From the NCBI GenBank assembly GCA_016928495.1, contig JAFGKQ010000253.1:1-5224 (forward strand): DNA of 5,224 nt. Reading direction: 5' to 3'. This DNA comes from Candidatus Fermentibacterales bacterium. Lineage in GTDB: Bacteria; Fermentibacterota; Fermentibacteria; Fermentibacterales; JAFGKQ01. The translations under genes and the position numbers were made by a program. The notes under the pieces were generated by a model. It was not told the DNA's origin, ran no database searches, and saw nothing but the letters and a program-made list of their open reading frames with translations. Shown in pieces: positions 1 through 5,224 of the stretch; positions within the stretch are counted from its first letter, which is position 1, and each line of letters opens with the position of its first letter.

Positions 1-1
1 G

Positions 2-1330
2 GCGAGGAGCTTCCTGCCGCTCCTCTGCCTCGTCTCCGTAGCCTGCGCCCTGCCCGCCCTCGGCATGCAGCTCCGGGGCGAGGCGCTCGACAGCGACTAC
101 CTCGCGCATCTCATGTGGGCGAGACATGCGCGAGACGCCGGGATCACCGGCGTCGTGTCGCGAACCGGGGTGGTGGAGGACCCTTCCATCTTCTACCCCA
201 ACACGGTCCCCAAGCCACTGGGACTCCTGTTCGTGCTCGCCGTCGACTCCACGAGCTTGCCCGCGGCCCATGCAGCCGCTCAGCTCCTCATCCTGCTTCT
301 CATGATCCTCGTCTCGGGCACGCTGGTCGCGAGGCAGACCTCGAGTCCGGGACCCGCGATCTTCGCCTGTGCGCTCCTCGGACTGCATCCGGCGGTGCTG
401 GTGCTGTCCCATAGTGGAAGCCCCGTCATCATGATGCTCCTGTTCCTGCTGACGGGAAGCCTGGTGCGGGGCCGGGCATCGATGGTCTTCGGGGCACTTG
501 CCGCACTCACGCGGCCGGAGGGGCTGCTCTACTCGACCGAGCTCTGCCTGCGGCGCCGCAGGGCCCTGGCCCTGACGGTCCTGATACCCGTCTCTCTGGC
601 CGCCTGGCTGGGACTCAACCGGCTGATGGCCGGCGACTGGCTCTGGTCGGCCCGCGAGGTGAGATACGTCATAGAGGCCATGCCCTATCCCAGACCCTCG
701 GTTCTGGCCTATCCGGCGGTCGTCGCCCTGAGATCGCTGAGGGTGCTGGGGCCGGTGTTGCTCTTCGCGCTGATATCTTCCTTCCGGTCCTATCCCTGGT
801 CCTGGTCCTCCGTGGCCAACCTGCTTCTCCTCTGGGTCTCTCTTGCGCTCGGGTCGCTCGTCCTCGACCGCTACGTCGACCTCGCCATGATCCTGGCCAT
901 CCCGTGGGCGGTGGCGTCGGTGTTCAGGCTGACTACCCGCCTCCGTCGGAGCCTCAGGGCGGCAGTGCTCGGCGCTGCCTTCCTGTTCCCGATGCTGCTC
1001 TGGATCCCCGGCATCCCGGCCTGGGACTTCGAGGTCGAGCTCGCACGACGCCTCGACAGGCTCGAGATGCCTCCTGACGGAGGGCTGATCGCGGTGAACG
1101 AGCTGCTCGTCCCCCGGATAGCGCTTGCCAACGACATCACCGATCCGGTGGGACGCTTCGTTGCCCTGGACAGGGCCGTCTTCGAGCGCCGTGACCTCGG
1201 GGAGCTAGGAGTCTCGGAGGTTCTGGTGGCGGTTCACCCCGTCTACCTTCCCGGACTGACCAGGAGCTTCCTCGAGGAGCAAGCAGGGAGCATCGAGCCC
1301 GACACTCTCCTGGTCTGGAGCGGGCGTTGA
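2..1330 (+). CDS. Polytopic membrane protein, GT-C-like glycosyltransferase (5' truncated by the window)
   Basis: The reading frame is open from the left edge. The codons before the first ATG (position 65) encode a hydrophobic stretch that looks like the first membrane segment, and that ATG has no Shine-Dalgarno site, so the true start lies outside the window. Residue numbers below count from the ATG at 65. About nine to ten hydrophobic segments follow, roughly at 50-62, 70-89, 98-115, 119-147, 167-184, 214-240, 250-267, 271-287 and 299-315, and then a soluble tail of about 100 residues (320-421). Motifs resembling GT39/GT87-type GT-C enzymes are the acidic DSDYLAHL in the first extracytoplasmic loop (9-16), LTRPEGLL (149-155) and DRYVDLAMILAIPWA (268-282). 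Such enzymes transfer sugars from polyprenyl-phosphate donors on the outer face of the inner membrane. The family is inferred from topology and these short motifs; donor and acceptor are unknown. Its stop overlaps the rsgA start, so the two are probably co-transcribed. Confidence 0.6.
   Translation, partial: ARSFLPLLCLVSVACALPALGMQLRGEALDSDYLAHLMWARHARDAGITGVVSRTGVVEDPSIFYPNTVPKPLGLLFVLAVDSTSLPAAHAAAQLLILLLMILVSGTLVARQTSSPGPAIFACALLGLHPAVLVLSHSGSPVIMMLLFLLTGSLVRGRASMVFGALAALTRPEGLLYSTELCLRRRRALALTVLIPVSLAAWLGLNRLMAGDWLWSAREVRYVIEAMPYPRPSVLAYPAVVALRSLRVLGPVLLFALISSFRSYPWSWSSVANLLLLWVSLALGSLVLDRYVDLAMILAIPWAVASVFRLTTRLRRSLRAAVLGAAFLFPMLLWIPGIPAWDFEVELARRLDRLEMPPDGGLIAVNELLVPRIALANDITDPVGRFVALDRAVFERRDLGELGVSEVLVAVHPVYLPGLTRSFLEEQAGSIEPDTLLVWSGR
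1317..1320 (+). promoter_or_regulatory. Shine-Dalgarno site of rsgA
   Basis: GGAG lies 6 nt before the TTG at 1327, inside the last codons of the upstream membrane-protein gene. It supports the TTG as the rsgA start, because no ATG in a suitable position exists: the first in-frame ATG (residue 36) would remove half of the OB domain. Confidence 0.6.
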
Positions 1331-2235
1331 GCGGCTCCTCCGGGGCGGCGAGGGTAGCCTCCGTCGGCAGGCGAGGCCTCCTGGTCCTGCGCTCCGGCAG
1401 GGAAGAGCCTGCCGTGCCATCCGGCTCGCTCATGAGAGGCACGAGGCCGGTCGTCGGGGACAGGGTGCTGCTGAGGGAGAGCCATGGACGGCTCATCGTG
1501 GAGGAGGTCCTTCCGCGTGGCCCATGCCTGTCGAGGACGCTGCGCGGGGGCGCGAAGAAGATCCTGGCCGCCAACGTGGACAGGGTGATGATCGTCGTGT
1601 CCGTGGCCGCTCCGCCCTTCAGAAGGGCAGTGATCGACAGGATCGCTGCAGCAGCGGAGTGGCAGCGGCTGAGGACCTGCGTCGTGCTCAACAAGATGGA
1701 CCTCGCTGGCGATGCCGGGGTGCCGGAGGCGGAGCTGAGGCAGTACGAGCTGGCCGGCTACCCGGTCTCGAGGATCAGCTGCCTGACCGGCGATGGGCTC
1801 GAGGGGCTTCTCTCGCTCGTCCGGGGATCCACGGTCGTCATGGCAGGGCACTCCGGAGTCGGCAAGACATCGCTTGCCAAGCGGCTGGCTCCCGGCCTGG
1901 ACCTCAGAGTCGCCGCGGTGAGCGAGAGATCGGGACGCGGCAGACAGACGACGACTGCGGCGCGACTCGTTCCGCTTGCGAAGCAGACCTTCCTCGTGGA
2001 TACGCCGGGCTTCAGGGTCTTCTCAGTAGGCCATATTCCCGGAGAGGAGCTGGACGCCTGCTTTCCGGAGATGAGACCCTTCCTTGGCGCATGCAGGTTC
2101 AGGGACTGCTTGCACCTCTCGGAGCCGGAGTGCGCAGTGAAGGATGCGGTGGGCCGCGGCGTGATCCCGCTGGCCCGCTACGAAGCCTATGTGACCATGA
2201 TGTCTGACACCGGGGACGAGACCGGGGAAGGCTAG
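1327..2235 (+). CDS. rsgA: Ribosome small subunit biogenesis GTPase RsgA (YjeQ/YloQ)
   Basis: RsgA binds the nearly mature 30S subunit and uses GTP hydrolysis to promote late assembly steps and release of maturation factors in the cytoplasm. The 302-residue protein has the full family architecture. An N-terminal OB fold (about 7-70) is followed by a circularly permuted GTPase domain with motif order G4-G5-G1-G2-G3: NKMD (122-125), SCLTGDGL (151-158), Walker A GHSGVGKTS (174-182), GRGRQTTT (203-210) and DTPGF (225-229). The C-terminal zinc module has C256, C261, H263 and C269 in the canonical C-x4-C-x-H-x5-C spacing, followed by a closing helix. The start is TTG, overlapping the preceding TGA as TTGA, with GGAG upstream. 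One oddity: the G2 loop normally reads HTTT, and here residue 207 is Gln (codon CAG at 1945). Length and every other motif look intact, so the protein is probably functional. Confidence 0.96.
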   Translation: MSGSSGAARVASVGRRGLLVLRSGREEPAVPSGSLMRGTRPVVGDRVLLRESHGRLIVEEVLPRGPCLSRTLRGGAKKILAANVDRVMIVVSVAAPPFRRAVIDRIAAAAEWQRLRTCVVLNKMDLAGDAGVPEAELRQYELAGYPVSRISCLTGDGLEGLLSLVRGSTVVMAGHSGVGKTSLAKRLAPGLDLRVAAVSERSGRGRQTTTAARLVPLAKQTFLVDTPGFRVFSVGHIPGEELDACFPEMRPFLGACRFRDCLHLSEPECAVKDAVGRGVIPLARYEAYVTMMSDTGDETGEG

Positions 2236-3500
2236 CGGGCGTTCCTGCCGCTGCGGCCGCCCTTCCTCCAGAATCTGAGATCACCCCTCAGATCGTCCAG
2301 CAGCCTGGACCAGCGGCTCCACTCCTCCGGGCTCTTCTCGCGCATGAGCCAGGCTCTCTCCCTGATCATGAGGAAGATGAAGAGAAGCACGATGGTAACA
2401 ACGAATACCTCTATCCAGATGTAGAGCTTCTTCGGCTTGCTCTTCCATCCGGGGTGGCCCGGCGCGTCCAGGACGCGGATGGTCGGAGTGCTCACGGACT
2501 CCTCGACCCTGGCCTGCTCCAGGCTGGCCCGCAGGAGGCTGGTGAGCCGCAGCGCGGTCTCGTAGTCGCTCCGGAGACCGGCGTACTCGAACTGCATCTC
2601 CGGCAGGTCGCTCAACGAAAAGGCGAACCGCACCTCTCCTCTGGGATCCGGGGAACCGCTCTCGAGGGACTCGATCACGTCGGCCAGGGCCGAGATCCTG
2701 AGCTCCAGCTCCCGCAGCGTCCCGGAGGAGCCGTAGACGAAGCCCTGCCTCATCGCCTGGGCCTGCGCGCTCAGCTCGAGATACTGCCTCTTGAGAGAGG
2801 CCAGAGCGGAGATGTACTCCCCCAGCTCGCGATCCAGGGAGACCACACCGTGCTCGATCTCGAACGCCTCGAGGGCGCTGACCGACGCCTCGAGCAGGGA
2901 CTCTGCATTGGACACCTGCTGCTGGATGAACAGCCTCGCGTTGGCAGCCCTGTTGAGCAGCACCTGCCTGTTCAGGCTGTCGAGGACCGTTACGACCCTC
3001 TCCGACACCTCCACCGAGTACCAGGGGTCGCTCGTCGTCATCTCGATCTTCAGGAAGCCCGAGGGAGTGACCTCCGCGGAGTAGTCGTTCCTGAAAGCCT
3101 TCCTTGCCCAGTAGAGGCCGACCTGCTCGTCGATCTCGTACTGCTCGCGAATGTCCATGCTGTCGATGTAGCCGGTCGAGAGTATGACCTGCTCCACCAG
3201 GGTGCGGCTGTTGAGGATCTCGAGGTAGACGTCCGAGAGGGTCGCCATCAGCGGCAGGGCGTAGCCCATTCCCGCTCCGAAGAAGCCTGCGAACTCGCCG
3301 ACCGCAAGTCCCCCGATGCCTATCCCGGGGCTGGTCTGGACATCGGGTGGCATCAGCAGGGTCGTCGCTGTGTACTTCTTCGGAAGGAAGTAGGACACGA
3401 TCACGGTCGGGACCATCACGACCAGGATGGCCTTGACGAGGAACCACCTGTTGCGCAACAGCACGTAGAGGTAGTAGCCCGGGGTGCGTTCAGGAGTCAT
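2232..3500 (-). CDS. Wzz/GumC-like polysaccharide co-polymerase (chain-length determinant family)
   Basis: Proteins of this family oligomerise in the inner membrane, reach into the periplasm, set polysaccharide chain length and contact the outer-membrane exporter. The 422-residue product shows the expected plan. A short cytoplasmic N-terminus leads to TM1 (about 19-39), followed by the typical FLPKKYTATTLLMPP (38-52) and a glycine-rich stretch (57-80) common in GumC-like members. A long periplasmic region has predicted coiled coil (about 185-280 and 303-335). The proline-containing segment DAPGHPGWKSKPKK (345-358) precedes TM2 (about 359-379). The 43-residue cytoplasmic tail is basic and Trp-rich and has no Walker motifs or Tyr cluster, so the fused tyrosine kinase of some relatives is absent. 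The ATG at 3500 lies 7 bp after the stop of the SLBB gene, with AGGTG (3505-3509) overlapping that stop, which implies co-transcription and possibly coupled translation. The 3' end overlaps the rsgA stop on the other strand. The polymer is unknown. Confidence 0.88.
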   Translation of the reverse strand: MTPERTPGYYLYVLLRNRWFLVKAILVVMVPTVIVSYFLPKKYTATTLLMPPDVQTSPGIGIGGLAVGEFAGFFGAGMGYALPLMATLSDVYLEILNSRTLVEQVILSTGYIDSMDIREQYEIDEQVGLYWARKAFRNDYSAEVTPSGFLKIEMTTSDPWYSVEVSERVVTVLDSLNRQVLLNRAANARLFIQQQVSNAESLLEASVSALEAFEIEHGVVSLDRELGEYISALASLKRQYLELSAQAQAMRQGFVYGSSGTLRELELRISALADVIESLESGSPDPRGEVRFAFSLSDLPEMQFEYAGLRSDYETALRLTSLLRASLEQARVEESVSTPTIRVLDAPGHPGWKSKPKKLYIWIEVFVVTIVLLFIFLMIRERAWLMREKSPEEWSRWSRLLDDLRGDLRFWRKGGRSGRNAR

Positions 3501-3504
3501 GCCG

Positions 3505-3509
3505 CACCT
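3505..3509 (-). promoter_or_regulatory. Shine-Dalgarno site of the Wzz-like gene
   Basis: On the minus strand AGGTG sits 4 nt before the ATG at 3500, and its first two bases belong to the TAG stop of the SLBB gene. Ribosomes ending the SLBB gene would cover this site, which favours coupled translation of the pair. The spacing is slightly short. Confidence 0.45.
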
Positions 3510-4719
3510 AGAGGATGCTCTTGTAGGCTATGACCACGCTGGCTACTCCCGTCAGGATGAGCAGGTAGTCCTGCCACCATACGATGCTCTTCTGCGGAAC
3601 CTCTACGATGGCTCCCGACGGGACGGCTCCCGCCTCGTCTGCCGGGAGAACGCTGCCATCGGCCAGCAGAAGACGTGTCCCGCCCCTGGAGGCGCGATCG
3701 TCGAACCCGCCGGCCAGGCCGACGTAGTACATGTAGTCCCTCATGGCCACGTAGGGGTAGGATCCCGGAGCGTTCACGTGTCCCGTTACCGCGACCGTCG
3801 GAGATGTGCCGGGCACTATCACGCGGTCCCCCGGCATCAGGACCGGGTCGAGAAGAGGGTTCTCCAGCTCGGCATCTATGCGCAGCCCGGGCTCTCCCTC
3901 ACCGCTGCGCCTGAGTATGTGGCAGGCCTCCCTCTCGGCCCATGGCGTCAGCCCGCCGGCCCTGGCCAGCGCTTCGCTCACGGTCTGGCCCTCGATGTGC
4001 TCCATCACGACCTGCGAGGACTCCAGCCACATCTCCTCGTCGGTCCTGCAGATGCCGAACCCGCCCGTGCCTCTTACGGCACCTTCCACGTAGACGAGCC
4101 GGGTCGCCATCGGGACATGCACCCGATCGCCGAGGGACAGCACGGGGTTGGCGCTCATGTCACCATCGATGAGGAACCTGCCCATATCGATCACGGTCGT
4201 GTCCCCGCTCGAGTGGATCACCTCTATGCCGCTGAGCGACCCGGTAGGCAGAAGGCCCCCTGCCTGGGAGAGGGTCTCCCAGAGAGTCGTGACTCCGTTT
4301 ATGCAGTGCATGCCGGGACTTGCAACCTGTCCGCTGACGGGCAGACGGAACCTGCGGGGGCTCGCCAGTCCGATCTGGGGCCTGACGCCCCGGTAGTATG
4401 AAGCGATGGTTCGCTCGATCAGCCCGCAAGCCTCGGTCAGCGTAAGGCCCGAGACATCCACGGCTCCGACCACTGGAATCACGACGTTCCCGTCCGGCGT
4501 AACCGTGACGTTCAGGATCGAGATGCCGGTGGGGTTCTCCTCGGTGGTGTAGTAGGGCAGTCCTCCCGGAAGGGAGATCCAGAGGACGTCGCCCGGTCCG
4601 AGAACGTACCCGTCGGGATCGACCGCATCCACGAAAGAGAGGTCGGGGCTTACAGCGGCAGCCTCCTGCGCGGGGGAGGACGGCAGGCCCAGGGCGGCGG
4701 CCAGCAGCAGCGCGATCAT
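3508..4719 (-). CDS. SLBB-domain polysaccharide export protein (Wza-like OPX family)
   Basis: OPX proteins form the periplasmic/outer-membrane conduit for capsule or exopolysaccharide. In this 403-residue protein a hydrophobic signal-like stretch (2-12) is followed by SSPAQEA, a plausible signal peptidase I site. There is no lipobox cysteine, unlike classical Wza. A poly-export domain (about 37-117) opens with YVLGPGDVLWISL and contains VTPDGNVVIPVVGAVDVSGLTLTEA with small substitutions typical of the family. Three SLBB-like units follow: about 126-205 (PVSGQVASPG), 208-303 (VEGAVRGTGGFG, then ALARAGGL) and 308-375 (VTGHVNAPGSYPY). Units one and two end in the related strings LSLGDRVHVP and LMPGDRVIVP. 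A C-terminal hydrophobic helix (about 382-400) may be the membrane anchor. An in-frame TGA directly precedes the ATG at 4719, so the frame cannot extend upstream. The resulting N-terminus has no basic residue before the hydrophobic core, which is unusual (see the short upstream frame). It is followed 7 bp downstream by the Wzz-like gene. Confidence 0.88.
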   Translation of the reverse strand: MIALLLAAALGLPSSPAQEAAAVSPDLSFVDAVDPDGYVLGPGDVLWISLPGGLPYYTTEENPTGISILNVTVTPDGNVVIPVVGAVDVSGLTLTEACGLIERTIASYYRGVRPQIGLASPRRFRLPVSGQVASPGMHCINGVTTLWETLSQAGGLLPTGSLSGIEVIHSSGDTTVIDMGRFLIDGDMSANPVLSLGDRVHVPMATRLVYVEGAVRGTGGFGICRTDEEMWLESSQVVMEHIEGQTVSEALARAGGLTPWAEREACHILRRSGEGEPGLRIDAELENPLLDPVLMPGDRVIVPGTSPTVAVTGHVNAPGSYPYVAMRDYMYYVGLAGGFDDRASRGGTRLLLADGSVLPADEAGAVPSGAIVEVPQKSIVWWQDYLLILTGVASVVIAYKSIL

Positions 4720-4751
4720 TCAGGGCTGTTCCGGCGAGCGCGGGTCCACAT
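4716..4751 (-). CDS. Short upstream ORF (11 codons) or frameshifted 5' end of the SLBB gene
   Basis: An ATG at 4751 opens a frame encoding MWTRARRNSPE. Its TGA overlaps the ATG of the SLBB gene as ATGA (4716-4719). It has its own Shine-Dalgarno site, AAAGG at 4759-4763, 7 nt from the ATG and clearly better than anything in front of the SLBB ATG. The same frame continues upstream to another ATG at 4784, giving a 22-codon version that would begin almost exactly at the predicted transcription start. The peptide has four arginines and leads directly into the hydrophobic core of the SLBB signal sequence. This fits either a coupled leader peptide, or the true n-region of the export protein with a one-base indel in the assembly or genome. 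The sequence alone cannot decide between these. Confidence 0.35.
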   Translation of the reverse strand: MWTRARRNSPE

Positions 4752-4758
4752 CAGCAGG

Positions 4759-4763
4759 CCTTT
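4759..4763 (-). promoter_or_regulatory. Shine-Dalgarno candidate for the short upstream ORF
   Basis: AAAGG within GGGAAAGG on the minus strand lies 7 nt before the ATG at 4751. It is the best ribosome-binding site between argF and the SLBB gene; the SLBB ATG itself has only a distant GGAA. Confidence 0.4.
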
Positions 4764-4789
4764 CCCGAGAGTCAGGGGCAACATCCGCC

Positions 4790-4818
4790 AAACTACCCTA
4801 GCCGCATGGACTTGTCAA
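4790..4818 (-). promoter_or_regulatory. Sigma-70-type promoter for the SLBB-Wzz operon
   Basis: On the minus strand a perfect -35 hexamer TTGACA (4813-4818) is separated by exactly 17 nt from TAGTTT (4790-4795), which matches three of six positions of TATAAT including the first two and last T. Transcription would start near 4782-4784, about 63-65 nt before the SLBB ATG. The element stands out in this GC-rich DNA, lies in the only real intergenic gap of the window, and points to the SLBB and Wzz-like genes being transcribed separately from argF. Confidence 0.55.
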
Positions 4819-4839
4819 CGAAACGGGACCCGGGGGGAA

Positions 4840-5224
4840 TCACAGCAGCGTTGCCGCCATCAGGGCCTTGATGGTGTGCTTCCTGTTCTCCGCCTGATCC
4901 CAGACCACGGACCGCCCCCCGTCGATCACCTCGTCGGCGACCTCCTGCCCCCGGACGGCGGGCAGGCAGTGCATGAAGAGGCACTCCCGGTTCCCGGTGT
5001 CCTCCATCAGCTTCGCGTCCACCCTGTAGGGATCCAGCAGCTCGAGCCTCTCGGTGGCCTTCGCCTCCTCGCCCATCGAGACCCAGACATCAGTATAGAC
5101 AACGTCCACGCCGCTCAGGCCCTTGTCCCTGTCGGAGGTTATGGTCATCCGCGCACCGGACTCCCCCGAGAGGCCGGCGGCCGCTTCCACCAGCACCGGA
5201 TCGGGGTGCAGGGGCTCCGGAGCC
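4840..5224 (-). CDS. argF: Ornithine carbamoyltransferase, C-terminal part (5' end outside the window)
   Basis: The enzyme makes citrulline from ornithine and carbamoyl phosphate in arginine biosynthesis, in the cytoplasm. Only the last 127 residues of a usual ~310 are present, and the frame is open through the right edge. Counting from the first codon in the window, APEPLHPDP (1-9) matches the start of the second half of the ornithine-binding domain. DVVYTDVWVSMGEE (40-53) carries the Asp and Ser-Met-Gly of the ornithine-binding loop. FMHCLPAVRG (83-92) contains the HCLP motif whose Cys contacts ornithine. DQAENRKHTIKALMAATLL (109-127) carries the conserved Arg near carbamoyl phosphate and the terminal helix. 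The SMG loop identifies OTCase rather than aspartate carbamoyltransferase. The protein ends at the normal family position. The catabolic paralogue cannot be excluded from sequence, but nothing nearby suggests the arginine deiminase pathway. Confidence 0.93.
   Translation of the reverse strand, partial: APEPLHPDPVLVEAAAGLSGESGARMTITSDRDKGLSGVDVVYTDVWVSMGEEAKATERLELLDPYRVDAKLMEDTGNRECLFMHCLPAVRGQEVADEVIDGGRSVVWDQAENRKHTIKALMAATLL

Larger units (their letters stand above)
4720..4839. other. Intergenic gap between argF and the SLBB gene
   Basis: This 120-bp gap is the only substantial non-coding stretch. It holds the promoter candidate and the short upstream frame described separately. No convincing rho-independent terminator for argF is seen: the GC-rich stretch just after the argF stop contains only a tight CGGGTCCCG palindrome with no usable loop and no T-run. 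Confidence 0.7.

Noticed and set aside
1137-1851. Minus-strand frames opposite the 3' end of the membrane protein and the start of rsgA
   Set aside because: They oppose a gene with unmistakable RsgA motifs, and their composition is typical of antisense frames.
2281-3447. 388-codon minus-strand frame inside the Wzz-like gene
   Set aside because: It is the +1 shadow of the Wzz-like gene with low-complexity Arg/Gly/Pro composition and no membrane segments.
2454-3533. 359-codon plus-strand frame opposite the Wzz-like gene
   Set aside because: Antisense shadow with no recognisable motif; the Wzz-like protein on the other strand has full family features.
3484-4401. Long plus-strand open frame of 305 codons opposite the SLBB gene
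   Set aside because: It lies antisense to a clearly recognisable export protein, its translation shows no domain, and it is rich in Arg/His/Gly/Pro as expected for a shadow frame in GC-rich DNA.
4716-4730. Programmed -1 frameshift site at the SLBB start
   Set aside because: No X-XXY-YYZ slippery heptamer or obvious downstream stem is present; an indel or a coupled leader explains the arrangement better.
4818-4842. Possible rho-independent terminator after argF
   Set aside because: The C/G runs allow only a small CGGGTCCCG palindrome without a workable loop, and no run of T follows.
4793-4984. 63-codon minus-strand frame spanning the argF 3' end and the promoter region
   Set aside because: It overlaps argF in another frame, is Arg/Gly-rich and includes the promoter candidate; no independent support.

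Overview
The window looks like a GC-rich, diderm (Gram-negative-type) bacterial chromosome fragment. Third codon positions are strongly G/C, yet AGG and AGA are used often for arginine. The diderm inference rests on a Wza-type SLBB export protein next to a Wzz-type chain-length protein. The lineage cannot be fixed from this sequence. The codon style would fit an uncultured candidate phylum (for example an Eisenbacteria- or Fermentibacteria-like group), but that is only a guess.

Layout: two genes run rightward and three run leftward, meeting tail to tail near position 2233. Rightward: the 3' part of a polytopic membrane protein resembling GT-C glycosyltransferases (its start lies left of the window), then rsgA, the circularly permuted ribosome-assembly GTPase. 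The rsgA TTG start overlaps the TGA stop of the membrane protein. Leftward, from the right edge: the C-terminal part of argF (ornithine carbamoyltransferase), a 120-bp gap with a good promoter candidate and a very short open frame, an SLBB-domain polysaccharide export protein, and a Wzz/GumC-like inner-membrane chain-length protein 7 bp further on. The wzz-like gene and rsgA share the tetranucleotide CTAG as overlapping stop codons, so there is no intergenic space between them.

Function: the SLBB and Wzz-like proteins form a compact two-gene unit for exporting a surface or extracellular polysaccharide, one periplasmic/outer-membrane and one inner-membrane component. No polymerase, flippase or tyrosine kinase is present here. 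The GT-C-like protein could feed the same envelope pathway, but it lies on the other strand in a different transcription unit. RsgA and ArgF are housekeeping neighbours.

I see no mobile element, RNA gene, CRISPR array or clearly novel system. The points most worth a second look are: (1) the 5' end of the SLBB gene, where a short frame with its own Shine-Dalgarno site and an arginine-rich peptide runs into the start codon with an ATGA overlap, suggesting a coupled leader or a frameshifted signal peptide; (2) an RsgA with Gln replacing the usual His of its G2 loop; and (3) the shared-stop convergent gene pair.
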